From the NCBI GenBank assembly GCA_001683895.1, contig LXQJ01000012.1:60610-124609 (forward strand): a stretch of DNA of 64,000 nt. The letters run 5' to 3'. This DNA is from Luteimonas sp. ANT-B3E. Lineage in GTDB: Bacteria; Pseudomonadota; Gammaproteobacteria; Xanthomonadales; Xanthomonadaceae. Every line of letters starts with the position of its first letter. The stretch's first letter is position 1. Below, piece by piece: positions 33,863-47,452 of this stretch. The position numbers were made by a program, and so were the translations under genes. The notes below the pieces were generated by a model. That model had not been told where the DNA came from, searched no databases, and saw only the letters and a program-made list of their open reading frames with translations.

Positions 33863-35221
33863 CTACTTGCCGATGCAGAAGGTCGCAAAAACGTGGCCCA
33901 GCAGCTGGTCCGGCGTCACCCGGCCCGTGACCTCCCCGAGCGCATCGTGGCCGGCGCGCAGCGCCTCGGCGGCGAGCTCCAGCGCTTCATCGCGCAGCGC
34001 CTCGCCCGCGGCGGCGAGTTCGCCGCCGGCGCGGCCGATCGCCTCGACGTGACGCGCGCGGGCGGTAAACGCGCCGCCAACTTCGTCGCCGCCGTCGCCG
34101 GACGCGATATCACGCAGTCGCGCCGCCACTTCGGCGACACCGTCGCCGTTCAGCACAGACAGGCGCAGGTGCCCGGCTGGCAGCGGCATGCCCCCGACCG
34201 CCTCGCCCAGGTCGCACTTGTTGAGGAGCCACAACACCCGTGGCGCGTCGGCAATGGCCGCCTCGATATCGGCGCGTCCACGCTCCGGTGCCAGGGCGTC
34301 CAGCACCGCGATTGCCACGTCGGCGCGCGCAAGCTCGGCGCGAGCGCGGCGCATGCCCTCGCGCTCGATGTCGTCGCCGCCCTCATGCAGGCCGGCCGTG
34401 TCGACCAGGGTCAGCGCAACGCCGTCTAGTTGCACGGTCTCGCGCAGCAGGTCACGGGTGGTACCGGCGGTCGCGGTGACGATGGCGCGGTCGGTGGCGG
34501 CGAGCGCGTTGAGCAGCGAGCTCTTGCCCGCGTTCGGCGGGCCGACGATCACCGCATGCAGGCCATCCCGCAGGCGCAGGCCCCGGCTCGCGTCGGCCTG
34601 CAGCTGTGCGACCGCGGTGCGGGCCGCTTCCAGCCGCGCGCCAAGTGCGTCGATGCCGAGCGTCTCCAGCGGTTCATCGACGAAGTCGATCAACGCCTCC
34701 ACCTGCACACGGATCGCCAGCACCGCATCCGCCAGCGCATCGACACGCGCGGAAAAGACGCCCTCGAGCGAGCGCCGCGCCGCCCGCGCCGCGCGCAGGT
34801 CGCCGGCGGCGATCAGGTCGGCCACGGCCTCGGCCTGGGCGAGGTCCAGCTTGCCGTTGGCGAACGCGCGCGCGCTGAATTCGCCGGCGAGCGCGCGGCG
34901 GGCACCGAGCGCGCAACAGCGGTCCACCAGCGCCTGCAGCAGCGGCGGGCTGCCGTGCGCCTGCAGCTCGGCCACGTCCTCGCCGGTGAAGCTGGCCGGA
35001 GCGTCGAACAGCAGCGCAATGCCGTCGTCGATCACGCTGCCGTCGCCGTCGCGCAGCTGCACGTGGCGCGCGCGACGCGCGGGGAGCGCCACGCCGCCGC
35101 AGACCGTCGCGGCAACGGCGTGCGCGCGCGGACCGGACATCCGCACGATGCCGACCCCGCCGGCGCCGGCTGGCGTGGCGATGGCGACGATGGTGTCGGT
35201 GTCGGCGTGGGTCTCGACGAT
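33863..35221 (-). CDS. mnmE: tRNA modification GTPase MnmE (start codon uncertain)
   Basis: [64 protein letters not shown]-terminal [13 protein letters not shown]. Confidence 0.92.
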   Translation of the reverse strand: MVETHADTDTIVAIATPAGAGGVGIVRMSGPRAHAVAATVCGGVALPARRARHVQLRDGDGSVIDDGIALLFDAPASFTGEDVAELQAHGSPPLLQALVDRCCALGARRALAGEFSARAFANGKLDLAQAEAVADLIAAGDLRAARAARRSLEGVFSARVDALADAVLAIRVQVEALIDFVDEPLETLGIDALGARLEAARTAVAQLQADASRGLRLRDGLHAVIVGPPNAGKSSLLNALAATDRAIVTATAGTTRDLLRETVQLDGVALTLVDTAGLHEGGDDIEREGMRRARAELARADVAIAVLDALAPERGRADIEAAIADAPRVLWLLNKCDLGEAVGGMPLPAGHLRLSVLNGDGVAEVAARLRDIASGDGGDEVGGAFTARARHVEAIGRAGGELAAAGEALRDEALELAAEALRAGHDALGEVTGRVTPDQLLGHVFATFCIGK

Positions 35222-35286
35222 GGCAGGTGCCCCGCGGCGCCGGTCGCGCGCCCGCGCGGACCGCGGGCGACGCAGGCCGGAGTTGA

Positions 35287-37011
35287 TCAGGCCGGCGTCG
35301 CCGGAGCCTCGGCGTACTTGCGGATCAGCAGCCACTGCTGCAGCAGGCCGAGCGTGCCGTTGGTGACCCAGTACAGCACCAGGCCCGCCGGGAAGAAGAT
35401 CATGATCGCGCCGAACACGATCGGCATGAACTGCATCATCTTCTGCTGCATCGGGTCCATGCCGGTCATCGGAGACAGCTTCTGCGTCGCCCACATCACC
35501 GCGATGTTGATAACCGGCAGGATGTAGTACGGGTCCTGCGCGGTGAGGTCCTGGATCCACAGGATCCACGGGGCATGGCGCAGTTCGACCGACTCCAGCA
35601 GCACCCAGTACAGCGCCAGGAAGATCGGCATCTGCAGCAGGAGCGGCAGGCAGCCACCAACCGGGTTGATCTTCTCCTTCTTGTACAGCTCCATCATCGC
35701 GACCTGGAACTTCTGCCGGTCGTCGCCGTAGCGTTCCTTGAGCTGCGCGACGCGCGGCTGGAACTTGCGCATCCTGGCCATCGACTTGTATTGCGCCGAC
35801 GACAGCGGGAACAGCGCCAGCTTCACCAGTACCACCAGGCCCACGATCGCCCAGCCCCAGTTGTTCACCAGGCCATGCACCAGGTCGAGGATCCAGAACA
35901 GGCCCTCGCCGAGGAACGCGAAGATGGAGAAGCGGCTGTAGTCGACCGCGCGGTCGAGGCCCGGGACGTCCTGCGCCTTGATCTGGCCGACCAGCTTGGG
36001 CCCGACCCAGATGCGCGCGGTGGTGGCGGCCTCGGTGCCGGGGGCGACGCTGATGCCGGGACCGACGGCGCGGATGAAGAACCGGCCCGCGGTGCCGTCT
36101 GCGCCGACAGAGATCGTGGAGGTGTCGACGTTGTCCGGGATCCAGGCGCTGAAGAAGTGGTGCTGCAGGAACGCCAACCAGGCACCGCCGGCCTGGCGGT
36201 CGAGCGGACCGTCGTCGACGAAGTCGCCGAATGCGCGCCGCTCGTAGCCTTCCTGACTGCTGAACCAGGTCGCCCCGCTGAAGCTGAAGGATTCCGGGTT
36301 GGTCATGCCGCGCTTGACCACCGGCGGCACGCGGATCAGCTGCCGGTAGGCGAAGCCCTGCCATTCGGACGCACCGGCGTTGGCCACCGTGTCGCGCACC
36401 GTGATGGCATAGCTGCCGCGCGCCAAGGTGTAGCTACGGCGAATGGTGACGCCGTCATCGCCGCGCCAGATGAAGGGAACCACCAGCTGGTCCTGTCCCT
36501 GGGCGAGCGCAAGCGCACCGGGCGCACCGTCGTAGACGAACCCGCTTTCATGGGTGGGCGCCGCGTTGCTGCCGCTGACCCAGCCGCTCTGCGCGGCGTA
36601 GAAGGTCGCGGGATCGCTGTCGAACAGCTTGACCGGCGGACTGCCGGCATCCTTGGTCCGCGGATAGCCGAGCAGCTCGGCGTCGGTGACCGCACCGCCC
36701 GACAGCGACAGGCGCAGCACGTCGGTGGTGACGCTGACGCTGCCTGCATCGGTCGCGGGGCCGGCGCTCGCCTGCGGCATAGCGCCGGCCAGCGGGACGG
36801 CTGGCGCGGCGGGCACCGCGCCGGCTGCCGCGGCGCCTGGCGTCATCGCGCGCGGCGCTGCCGGGATGCTGCCCGTGGCGGGCGGTGCGCCGGTGGTCGT
36901 CGCCTGAGCGGGCGTCGTGGCAGGCGCGCTGCGCTCCTTGCTCCACTCCATCCACAGCAATGTCGCCACCATGAACCAGGCAACGATCAGGAAGGTGCGG
37001 GTCTGGTTCAT
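35287..37011 (-). CDS. yidC: membrane protein insertase YidC
   Basis: [60 protein letters not shown]. Confidence 0.95.
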   Translation of the reverse strand: MNQTRTFLIVAWFMVATLLWMEWSKERSAPATTPAQATTTGAPPATGSIPAAPRAMTPGAAAAGAVPAAPAVPLAGAMPQASAGPATDAGSVSVTTDVLRLSLSGGAVTDAELLGYPRTKDAGSPPVKLFDSDPATFYAAQSGWVSGSNAAPTHESGFVYDGAPGALALAQGQDQLVVPFIWRGDDGVTIRRSYTLARGSYAITVRDTVANAGASEWQGFAYRQLIRVPPVVKRGMTNPESFSFSGATWFSSQEGYERRAFGDFVDDGPLDRQAGGAWLAFLQHHFFSAWIPDNVDTSTISVGADGTAGRFFIRAVGPGISVAPGTEAATTARIWVGPKLVGQIKAQDVPGLDRAVDYSRFSIFAFLGEGLFWILDLVHGLVNNWGWAIVGLVVLVKLALFPLSSAQYKSMARMRKFQPRVAQLKERYGDDRQKFQVAMMELYKKEKINPVGGCLPLLLQMPIFLALYWVLLESVELRHAPWILWIQDLTAQDPYYILPVINIAVMWATQKLSPMTGMDPMQQKMMQFMPIVFGAIMIFFPAGLVLYWVTNGTLGLLQQWLLIRKYAEAPATPA

Positions 37012-37024
37012 CGGGCGGGCAGGC

Positions 37025-37441
37025 TCATTCGCCGGACGAGGCCGGTACGGGATGGAGGGGAGACGCGCGGCCGGGCATTGTGCCGGGCGGGGTCGGCAGG
37101 GGCAACGCGCCAGCGCGCCGTAACGCGTCGACCAACGCCTGCTGCAGCGCCGACTGGTCGCTGCGTGCGGCCAACGGTCGCGCGACCACCACGTAGGCGC
37201 CGCTGGCGAGCTGATGCCGCAGGTGGCGAAACTGTTCGCGCAGCGCGCGCTTGATGCGGTTGCGGCCGACCGCACGGCGGTCGACCTTGCGCGAGACCGC
37301 CAGGCCCATGCGCGCGCCGTCGCCATCGGGGCGCCAGTGCAGCGCCAGCAGCGGTGATGCGGTACGCTTGCCCTCCGCGAACACGCGGTCGAACTCGGGG
37401 CGCGCGCGGACGCGCGCCTCGCGCGGGAGGCAGCGATTCAT
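37025..37441 (-). CDS. rnpA: ribonuclease P protein component
   Basis: [29 protein letters not shown]. Confidence 0.93.
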   Translation of the reverse strand: MNRCLPREARVRARPEFDRVFAEGKRTASPLLALHWRPDGDGARMGLAVSRKVDRRAVGRNRIKRALREQFRHLRHQLASGAYVVVARPLAARSDQSALQQALVDALRRAGALPLPTPPGTMPGRASPLHPVPASSGE

Positions 37442-37497
37442 CGTCGGGACGTCGTGGGTGGAGCTGCGGTCGGCATGCGCGACCGCGACCGGCACGA

Positions 37498-37638
37498 TCA
37501 GGCCGTGAGGCGCTTGCGGCCCTTGGCGCGGCGACGGGCGAGGATCTTGCGGCCGTCTGCGGTCGCCATGCGCGCACGGAAGCCGTGGTCACGCTTGCGC
37601 TTGAGGTTGCTGGGCTGGTACGTGCGCTTGGTGGCCAT
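37498..37638 (-). CDS. rpmH: 50S ribosomal protein L34 (absent from supplied ORF track)
   Basis: reverse-complement translation [46 protein letters not shown]. Confidence 0.96.
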   Translation of the reverse strand: MATKRTYQPSNLKRKRDHGFRARMATADGRKILARRRAKGRKRLTA

Positions 37639-37852
37639 GACGGACTCGGACGGGACGCTGAAAGAACCGGCGATTCTAGGGCGTGGTCCGCTGGCGGGTC
37701 AAGCCGGAGGCTGGTTGGGGCACAAATGCGCACCTTCCACCGCGCGGCAGGCGGGACCGGATGGTAGTCTGCGGCATCCCCGTCCACCCAGGTCGCGCCT
37801 GCGCCACGCACGCCCGGCGGGGCGACCGTCTGTCATCGAGAAGCCGAACTGC

Positions 37853-39178
37853 ATGGATCCCTGGCCGCGCTGCCTCGAACGCCTGGAAGCGGAATACCCG
37901 GCCGAGGATGTGCATGCGTGGCTGCGCCCGCTGCAGGCCAGCCGCCGGGACGACACGACCGTGCTGTACGCGCCCAACGCCTTCGTCCGTGACGAGGTCC
38001 GCACCCGCTACCTCGACAGGATCCGTGAGCTGCTCGGTCATTTCGCCGGCAGTCCGGACGTGATGCTGGAGATCGGCTCGCTGCCGCGGGCGGCGATGCC
38101 CGCGATCGACGCCGCAGCCCTGCCCACGCCACGCCTTCAGGGGCTGATGCCGTTCCAGGGCAACCTGGATGCGCACTACACCTTCGACAACTTCGTGGAA
38201 GGCCGCAGCAACCAGCTGGGCCGTGCCGCAGCCTGGCACGCGGCGCAGAAGCCCGGCGACCGCGCCCACAACCCGCTACTCCTCTACGGGGGCACCGGGC
38301 TGGGCAAGACGCACCTGATGTTTGCGGCGGGCAACGCGATGCAGCGCCAGAATCCCGGTATGCGCGTGCTGTACGTGCGCTCCGAGCAGTTCTTCAGCGC
38401 GATGATGAAGGCGCTGCAGGAAAAGGCGATGGACGGCTTCAAGCGCCAGTTCCAGCAGGTCGACGCGCTGCTGATCGACGACATCCAGTTCTTCGCCGGC
38501 AAGGACCGCACGCAGGAGGAGTTCTTCCACACATTCAACGCGCTGTTCGACGGCCGCCAGCAGATCATCATGACCTGCGACCGCTTCCCGAGGGAGGTCG
38601 AGGGTCTGGAGCCACGGCTGAAGTCGCGGCTGGCCTCGGGCCTGAGCGTTCCCATCGACCCGCCCGACTTCGAGACCCGCGCCCAGATCGTACTGGCCAA
38701 AGCGCGGGAGCGCGGCGCCGACATCCCCGAGGACGTCGCGTTCCTGATCGCCAAGAAGATGCGCTCCAACGTGCGCGACCTCGAGGGGGCGCTGAATACA
38801 CTGGCGGCGCGGGCCAACTTCACAGGCCGCGCGATCACCCAGGAGTTCGCGCAGGAAACGCTGCGCGACCTGCTTCGCTCCCAGCAGCAGTCCATTGGCG
38901 TCGGCAACATCCAGAAGACCGTGGCAGACTACTACGGCCTCCAGATCAAGGACTTGCTGTCGAAACGGCGCACCCGCTCGCTGGCGCGTCCGCGCCAGGT
39001 GGCGATGGCGCTGACCAAGGAACTGACCGAACACAGTCTGCCGGAGATCGGCGACGCCTTCGCCGGTCGCGACCACACCACCGTGCTGCACGCCTGCCGG
39101 CAGATCAGGCACCTGATGGAGGCCGACGGCAAGCTGCGCGAGGACTGGGACAAGCTGATCCGAAAGCTGAGCGAGTGA
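37853..39178 (+). CDS. dnaA: chromosomal replication initiator DnaA
   Basis: [64 protein letters not shown]. Confidence 0.97.
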   Translation: MDPWPRCLERLEAEYPAEDVHAWLRPLQASRRDDTTVLYAPNAFVRDEVRTRYLDRIRELLGHFAGSPDVMLEIGSLPRAAMPAIDAAALPTPRLQGLMPFQGNLDAHYTFDNFVEGRSNQLGRAAAWHAAQKPGDRAHNPLLLYGGTGLGKTHLMFAAGNAMQRQNPGMRVLYVRSEQFFSAMMKALQEKAMDGFKRQFQQVDALLIDDIQFFAGKDRTQEEFFHTFNALFDGRQQIIMTCDRFPREVEGLEPRLKSRLASGLSVPIDPPDFETRAQIVLAKARERGADIPEDVAFLIAKKMRSNVRDLEGALNTLAARANFTGRAITQEFAQETLRDLLRSQQQSIGVGNIQKTVADYYGLQIKDLLSKRRTRSLARPRQVAMALTKELTEHSLPEIGDAFAGRDHTTVLHACRQIRHLMEADGKLREDWDKLIRKLSE

Positions 39179-39469
39179 GGTGAGGTGATGATCGTTGACG
39201 GGGCAAATGCGGGACCCCCATCCAGCCAAGGTGGTCCGGTCGGCAAGTGCGGTACAAGCTGTGGATATCCTGCGGTAACAGCTCCGCCGGAAAAGTTGTC
39301 CACAGCTTGCAGGAGGCGCCGACAGCAACTTGTACACCCACTCTCGTCGACATAAATATCTTTAAAATCAATAACTAGAATTACTTACCACCGGCTTTTC
39401 GCGACTCCATCACCACCGTCTTTTGATATATATCCATTTATTGAAGCTTGGCCCAGGGGATCAACCGGC
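39179..39469. other. probable chromosomal replication origin oriC
   Basis: dnaA-dnaN intergenic; near-consensus DnaA boxes TGTGGATAT (39260-39268) and TTGTCCACA (39296-39304); AT-rich stretch ~39350-39445 in a GC-rich genome; gene orientation switches here. Confidence 0.8.
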
Positions 39470-40570
39470 ATGCGTTTCAGTCTGCAGCGAGAAGTGTTCC
39501 TCAAGCCTCTGGGCCAGGTCGTCAACGTGGTCGAGCGTCGTCAGACGCTCCCCGTGCTGGCCAACCTCCTGGCCGTCGTCAGCGACGGACAGCTGTCTTT
39601 GACCGGTACCGACCTGGAAGTCGAAATGGTGGCCCGCTGCGCGGTCGACGACGCGGAATCCGGTGACGCGACGATTCCGGCGCGCAAGCTGTTCGACATC
39701 GTGCGTGCCCTGCCCGACGGCAGCCGGGTCACGGTGTCGCAGGTCGGCGACAAGATCACGGTGCAGGCAGGGCGCAGCCGATTCACGCTGGCCAGCTTAC
39801 CCGCGAACGATTTCCCGTCGGTGGACGAAGTCGAGGCCACCGAGCGCGTGACCGTGCCCGAGGCCGCGCTGAAGGAGTTGATCGAGCGCACCGCATTCGC
39901 GATGGCACAGCAGGACGTGCGGTACTACCTGAATGGGCTGCTGTTCGACCTCGCCGACAAGCGCCTGCGCTGCGTCGCCACCGATGGCCATCGGCTGGCA
40001 CTCTGCGAGGCGGCGCTGGACGAAGCGGTGCAGACCAAGCGCCAGATCATCGTGCCGCGCAAGGGCGTGCAGGAGCTGCAGCGGCTGCTGGAAGGCGGCG
40101 ACCGCAGCCTTGAGCTGGAGATGGGTCGCAGCCATATCCGCGTGAAGCGGGACGATGTGACTTTCACCAGCAAGCTGATCGATGGCCGCTTCCCCGATTA
40201 CGAAGCTGTGATCCCGATCGGGGCCGACCGCGAGGTAAAGGTCGATCGCGAGGTGCTGCGCGCGGCGCTGCAGCGCGCGGCGATCCTCTCCAACGAGAAG
40301 TACCGAGGCGTTCGCCTCGAGGTGTCACCCGGCCAGCTGCGCATCAACGCCCACAATCCGGAGCAGGAAGAGGCGCAGGAAGAGATCGAGGCAAACACCA
40401 AGGTCGATGGGCTGGCAGTAGGCTTCAACGTCAATTACCTTCTCGACGCGCTGTCCGCGCTGCGCGACGAGACTGTAGTGATCGCGCTGCGCGACGCTAA
40501 TTCCTCTGCGCTGGTGCGCGAGGCGACAAACGAGCGTTCGCGGCATGTCGTGATGCCTCTGCGGCTTTGA
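39470..40570 (+). CDS. dnaN: DNA polymerase III beta subunit
   Basis: MRFSLQREVFLKPLGQVVNVVERRQTLPVLANLL; C-terminal HVVMPLRL. Confidence 0.97.
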   Translation: MRFSLQREVFLKPLGQVVNVVERRQTLPVLANLLAVVSDGQLSLTGTDLEVEMVARCAVDDAESGDATIPARKLFDIVRALPDGSRVTVSQVGDKITVQAGRSRFTLASLPANDFPSVDEVEATERVTVPEAALKELIERTAFAMAQQDVRYYLNGLLFDLADKRLRCVATDGHRLALCEAALDEAVQTKRQIIVPRKGVQELQRLLEGGDRSLELEMGRSHIRVKRDDVTFTSKLIDGRFPDYEAVIPIGADREVKVDREVLRAALQRAAILSNEKYRGVRLEVSPGQLRINAHNPEQEEAQEEIEANTKVDGLAVGFNVNYLLDALSALRDETVVIALRDANSSALVREATNERSRHVVMPLRL

Positions 40571-40637
40571 TGTCGCAGGCGTTCCACGTGGAACATCGAC
40601 GCCCGGACCTGTCCGGGCGTCTTGCTGAGGGCAACCG

Positions 40638-41708
40638 GTGTTGATCCGTCGGTTGGAGGTCAGCAACGTCCGAAGTATCCGCCACACCTCCCTGCACCCC
40701 GCCCCCGGCCTCAACGAGTTCGTTGGCGGCAACGGCGCCGGCAAGACCAGCCTGCTCGAGGCGCTGCACGTCCTCGCATACGGTCGAAGCTTTCGAGCGC
40801 GGGTTCGCGACGGATTGGTGCGCTCGGGTGAGGACGCGCTGTCGATCTTCTGCGAATGGCGCGACGCCGAGGACGCGTCCCTGCGACGGGCCGGGCTGCG
40901 CCACGCAGGCAGTACCTGGCAGGGGCGCCTGGACGGGGCGGCCGTCAGCCATCTGGGGGAGTTGTGCGCGGCGTTCATGGTGGTCTGCTTCGAGCCGGGA
41001 AGCCATGCGTTAGTCTCAGGCACCGGTGAGCCCCGCAGGCGGTTCATGGACTGGGGCCTGTTCCACGTGGAACCAGGCTTCCTTGCCCTGTGGCGTCGTT
41101 ACAGCCGCACGCTGAAACAGCGCAACAGCCTGCTGAAGAGCGGTGCGCCGCGGGGGCATCTCGAGGCCTGGGACCATGAGTTGGCAGACGCGGGCGAGAC
41201 GCTGACCACGCGGCGCGAGCTGTACCTTGCTCGGCTGCATGAAGGCCTCGCACCGATCCTCGGGCATATCGCCCCGATGCTGGGTGACGTCGCGATGCGC
41301 TTCGAACCCGGATGGCGCCGTGGCGAGATCTCGCTGGCAGATGCGCTGTTGCTGGCGCACGATCGGGACCGGCTGGTGGGCCACACGACGGTAGGGCCCC
41401 ATCGCGCCGACTGGCGGCTGTCGTTCGCGGCGGCGCCGCATGGGGAATCGTTGTCGCGTGGCCAGGCCAAGCTGGCCGCGCTCGCCTGCCTGCTGGCCCA
41501 GGCGCGCGACTGCGCCGAGACCCGCGGCGGATGGCCGGCGATCGCTCTCGACGATCTGGCATCGGAACTGGATCCGGGACATCGCCGTCGGGTCCTGGAG
41601 ACTCTGGCAGGCACCGGTGCCCAGGTGTTTCTCACGGGCACAGAGGGCACCGGCGCCCCGGGCGCCACGTTGTTCCACGTGGAACACGGCCAGATCATTC
41701 CGGCCTGA
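40638..41708 (+). CDS. recF: DNA replication and repair protein RecF
   Basis: GGNGAGKTSLLEALHVLAYGRSFR, LSRGQAKLAALACLLAQA, LDDLASELD. Confidence 0.95.
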   Translation: MLIRRLEVSNVRSIRHTSLHPAPGLNEFVGGNGAGKTSLLEALHVLAYGRSFRARVRDGLVRSGEDALSIFCEWRDAEDASLRRAGLRHAGSTWQGRLDGAAVSHLGELCAAFMVVCFEPGSHALVSGTGEPRRRFMDWGLFHVEPGFLALWRRYSRTLKQRNSLLKSGAPRGHLEAWDHELADAGETLTTRRELYLARLHEGLAPILGHIAPMLGDVAMRFEPGWRRGEISLADALLLAHDRDRLVGHTTVGPHRADWRLSFAAAPHGESLSRGQAKLAALACLLAQARDCAETRGGWPAIALDDLASELDPGHRRRVLETLAGTGAQVFLTGTEGTGAPGATLFHVEHGQIIPA

Positions 41709-41739
41709 GCCGGCCCCGGGCCCTGCCGACCGGCAGTGG

Positions 41740-41783
41740 TATAATGGCGGCTCCGTGCCCTTTAGATTCCGTGCCCTTTAGAT
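41740..41783 (+). promoter_or_regulatory. gyrB extended -10 promoter (TGGTATAAT) followed by 16-bp tandem duplication in the leader
   Basis: TATAAT 41740-41745 preceded by TGG; TCCGTGCCCTTTAGAT x2 at 41752-41767 and 41768-41783. Confidence 0.6.
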
Positions 41784-41785
41784 AA

Positions 41786-44299
<2,514 letters not shown>

Positions 44300-44405
44300 C
44301 CCTGTGTGAACGGATGCTGCCCCCGGGCCCGATGGCGCGGAGGCGGTTGACGCGCCCTTCAGTCTCGACCGCCTACAAGACAGGTCGCACCAGGGGAATC
44401 CCATC

Positions 44406-45212
44406 ATGAGAAACATCCTGCTTGCGCTGGCCACCGCCAGCGTGCTCGCGTCCTGCGCCACCACGACCTCGCCGACCGGCCGTACCCAATACGTAGGTGC
44501 CGTGTCGCAGCAGCAGCTCGACCAGATGGGTGCTCAGGCGTTCGCCGAGCTGAAGTCCCAGAAGCAGCAGACCAACGATGCGCGCCAGCGCACGTACCTG
44601 TCGTGCGTCGTGACCGCGATCGTGCGCGAGCTGCCCGCTGACGGACAACGGATCGCGTGGGAGTCGGCGGTGTTCGTCGACCCCGACCCGAACGCGTTCG
44701 CGCTCCCGGGCGGAAAAGTCGGCATCTATACCGGCCTGTTCACCGTCGCGCGCAACCAGGACCAGCTGGCGGCGGTGGTCGCGCACGAGATCGGGCACGT
44801 GCTGTCCAACCACCACGACGAGCGCATCACGCGACAGATGGGGGCGCAAACGGGCCTCGGTCTCGTCGGCTCGCTGCTCGGTTCGCGCTACGGTGAAGGC
44901 GCCGGTCAGGCTGCGGGCCAGTTCGGCGGCGCCGCGCTGCAGGCGGCATTTCTGCTGCCCGGATCGCGCGTCCAGGAGACCGAGGCGGACATCGTCGGCC
45001 AGCAGTTGATGGCACGCGCCGGATTCGACCCGCGCGCCGCGGTGGGACTGTGGCAGAACATGATCGCCGCCAGCAGCAGCCGCCCGCCGCAGTGGCTGTC
45101 GACGCATCCCGACCCGCAGAGCCGCATCGGCGAGCTCCAGTCGCGTGCGATCGCGCTGGTGCCTGACTACGAACAGGCGCGCGCCGGAGGACGGCGGCCT
45201 GCCTGCGGGTGA
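44406..45212 (+). CDS. M48 family metalloprotease lipoprotein
   Basis: lipobox VLASCAT; VVAHEIGHVLSNH. Confidence 0.9.
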   Translation: MRNILLALATASVLASCATTTSPTGRTQYVGAVSQQQLDQMGAQAFAELKSQKQQTNDARQRTYLSCVVTAIVRELPADGQRIAWESAVFVDPDPNAFALPGGKVGIYTGLFTVARNQDQLAAVVAHEIGHVLSNHHDERITRQMGAQTGLGLVGSLLGSRYGEGAGQAAGQFGGAALQAAFLLPGSRVQETEADIVGQQLMARAGFDPRAAVGLWQNMIAASSSRPPQWLSTHPDPQSRIGELQSRAIALVPDYEQARAGGRRPACG

Positions 45213-45314
45213 TTTAACGGAAGCTGCTTTAAGCTTCACGGCCGCGGCGCCGGATGCCGCGGATCCTTCTCCTACCGGCGTCGCGTGCCGACGCCGCCAG
45301 TCCAGGGCGTCCCC

Positions 45315-46517
45315 ATGATCGAGTCCCGCTTGCTCCGCCACTCCCTCACTACAGCGATCGCCGCCACTCTGGTTCTGGCCTGCACGTCCGAAGCGCTGGC
45401 GCAGAGCGCCGCCTCGCGCGCCGAAGAGCGACGCACCCGCCAGACGCAGGCCGCCGAGGCAGCCCCTGCCGCGGCGCCGATGTTTTCTGCGGCCACGCGC
45501 GAGGAGCCGCCCGCACGCGCGTCCGCCGCGCTGACGCCCAAGCTCAAGACGCTGTTCAAGGCCTATGACGACAATGACGTCGCCGCGGCGCAGCCGCTGG
45601 CCGACGAGATCATCGCCAACCCCAAGGCCAATCCGTACGAAAAGGCGATCTCCGCCCGGATCGTCGGGTCGCTGCTGCTCGGGACCGACGACACCCGGGC
45701 GGCCAGCTACCTGCAGCAGGCCGTCGCGTTCGACGGCCTCAGCAACAATGAGCACTTCGAGTCGATGCTGGTGATCGGCCAGCTGCAGCTGCAGCAGGAA
45801 GACTTCGCCACGGCCCTGGCGACGCTTGACACCTTCCTCGCCGCGACCGGGTCGCAGGATCCCCAGCACCTGGTGCTGAAGGGCAATGCCCTGTATCGAC
45901 TCAAGCGGTATCCCGAGGCGATCGCGGTGCTGAAGCCGGCTGTCGAGGGTGCGCAGACGCCGCGTGCCGACTGGAGCCAGCTGCTGATGGCGACATACGC
46001 CGCCGCCGGCCAACCCGCCGAGGCCGCGAGGGTGGCCGAGCAGGTGGCCAGCAGCACGCCTGGCGACAGGACCGCGCAGCTCAACCTGGCAGCCACGTAC
46101 CTGCAGAGCGAGCAGCCCGACAAGGCCGCAGAGGTCTATGAGCGGCTGCGGGCGTCGGGACAGCTGACCGAGGACCGCGATTACCGCAACCTCATTGCCC
46201 TCTACGCCAATGCCGACGGCAAAGAGGCGCAGACCATCGCCGTGATCAACGAGGGCTTCGCCAAAAGCGTGCTGAAGCCGGATGCACAGGCCTATACCGC
46301 GCTGGCCCAGGCTTACTACTTCTCGGAGCAGACCGCGCCTGCGATCGACGCGTATCAGAAGGCGGCACCGCTGGCGGACAATGGCGAGGCGTACCTCAAC
46401 CTGGCCAAGATTCTCGCCAACGAGGGGCGCGCCGCGGAGTCCAAGGCGGCGGCGCAGCAGGCGCTTGACAAGGGAATCCAGAACCGCGCCGACGCGCAGT
46501 CGCTCATCGCGAGATGA
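45315..46517 (+). CDS. tetratricopeptide repeat protein
   Basis: signal peptide plus repeated TPR-like helices. Confidence 0.75.
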   Translation: MIESRLLRHSLTTAIAATLVLACTSEALAQSAASRAEERRTRQTQAAEAAPAAAPMFSAATREEPPARASAALTPKLKTLFKAYDDNDVAAAQPLADEIIANPKANPYEKAISARIVGSLLLGTDDTRAASYLQQAVAFDGLSNNEHFESMLVIGQLQLQQEDFATALATLDTFLAATGSQDPQHLVLKGNALYRLKRYPEAIAVLKPAVEGAQTPRADWSQLLMATYAAAGQPAEAARVAEQVASSTPGDRTAQLNLAATYLQSEQPDKAAEVYERLRASGQLTEDRDYRNLIALYANADGKEAQTIAVINEGFAKSVLKPDAQAYTALAQAYYFSEQTAPAIDAYQKAAPLADNGEAYLNLAKILANEGRAAESKAAAQQALDKGIQNRADAQSLIAR

Positions 46518-46669
46518 GTTCGATGACAGCCTCATGACCGCTGCCGACGCGATTTCCGGTTGGTACTGGCCTGCAGGATTGGTATAAGCTTGATGGTTCC
46601 CGCGCAGCGCACGCGCGGGATTCGCCAACATTCGGGGCGCTTCCCGCCCGGCCAGACTGAGTTCCCCGC

Positions 46670-47341
46670 ATGACGCAACGCTTGACGACGACGAACCGCA
46701 ACGACGACCAGGACGAGGGCCTGAACTGGGCGCGGATTACCGGGTTCACGATGGTGGTGGCGTTCCACGCCGCCGCGGTGCTGTTGCTGATGGCGCCGGT
46801 GAACCCGCCGGGCGCCGCCGCAGACGACGAGGAGGTCACCCGCGTGGTGATCATCGAGCCGCCACCGCCGCCACCGCCACCACCACCGCCGCCGCCGGAG
46901 CCGCCGAAGCCCCAGGAAATCAAGCAACTGGCGCCGCCGCAGCCGAGCCCGACGCCGCCACCGCCCGAGCAGCCGCCGGTGATCTTCGACACGCCGTCGC
47001 CGATAGACACGCCCGCGCCCCCGCCGGCACCGCCCGCGCCGCCGGCACCGGTGGCCAATATCGCCGCGAGCGTCAACCCCTCGTCCAAGAACCAGAATCC
47101 GCCCGAGTATCCGCCGTCGGCGATCCGGGCGGGGGCAGAGGGGACCGTGGTCCTCGTCATCGACATCGATGCGCGCGGAAATGTCATCGAAGTCACCGTG
47201 GAGCGGTCCAGCCGCAATCGCGACCTGGACCGCGCGGCGATGCAGGCTGCACGCAGGTGGACCTTCAACCCCTCGATAGTGAACGGCGTTCCTGCCGCGG
47301 GGCGAGTCCGTGTTCCCGTCGACTTCGCGCTGCCCAGGTGA
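46670..47341 (+). CDS. tonB: energy transducer TonB
   Basis: N-terminal TM, proline-rich linker, NPPEYPPSAIRAGAEGTVVLVIDIDARGNVIEVTVERSS. Confidence 0.9.
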   Translation: MTQRLTTTNRNDDQDEGLNWARITGFTMVVAFHAAAVLLLMAPVNPPGAAADDEEVTRVVIIEPPPPPPPPPPPPPEPPKPQEIKQLAPPQPSPTPPPPEQPPVIFDTPSPIDTPAPPPAPPAPPAPVANIAASVNPSSKNQNPPEYPPSAIRAGAEGTVVLVIDIDARGNVIEVTVERSSRNRDLDRAAMQAARRWTFNPSIVNGVPAAGRVRVPVDFALPR

Positions 47342-47452
47342 TGGGAAGTTCTGCTGTACTGTTTATCGCAGGTAAGCCGTTCTAACGGGTCAACCGTCTT
47401 TTTCGACTGTTCTGACAATTCTCCAAATCACAACATCTAGAAGGTAAGCGCC

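Noticed and set aside
46858-47060. CCG/CCA-rich tract as a microsatellite of interest
   Set aside because: Encodes the proline-rich periplasmic linker expected for TonB.
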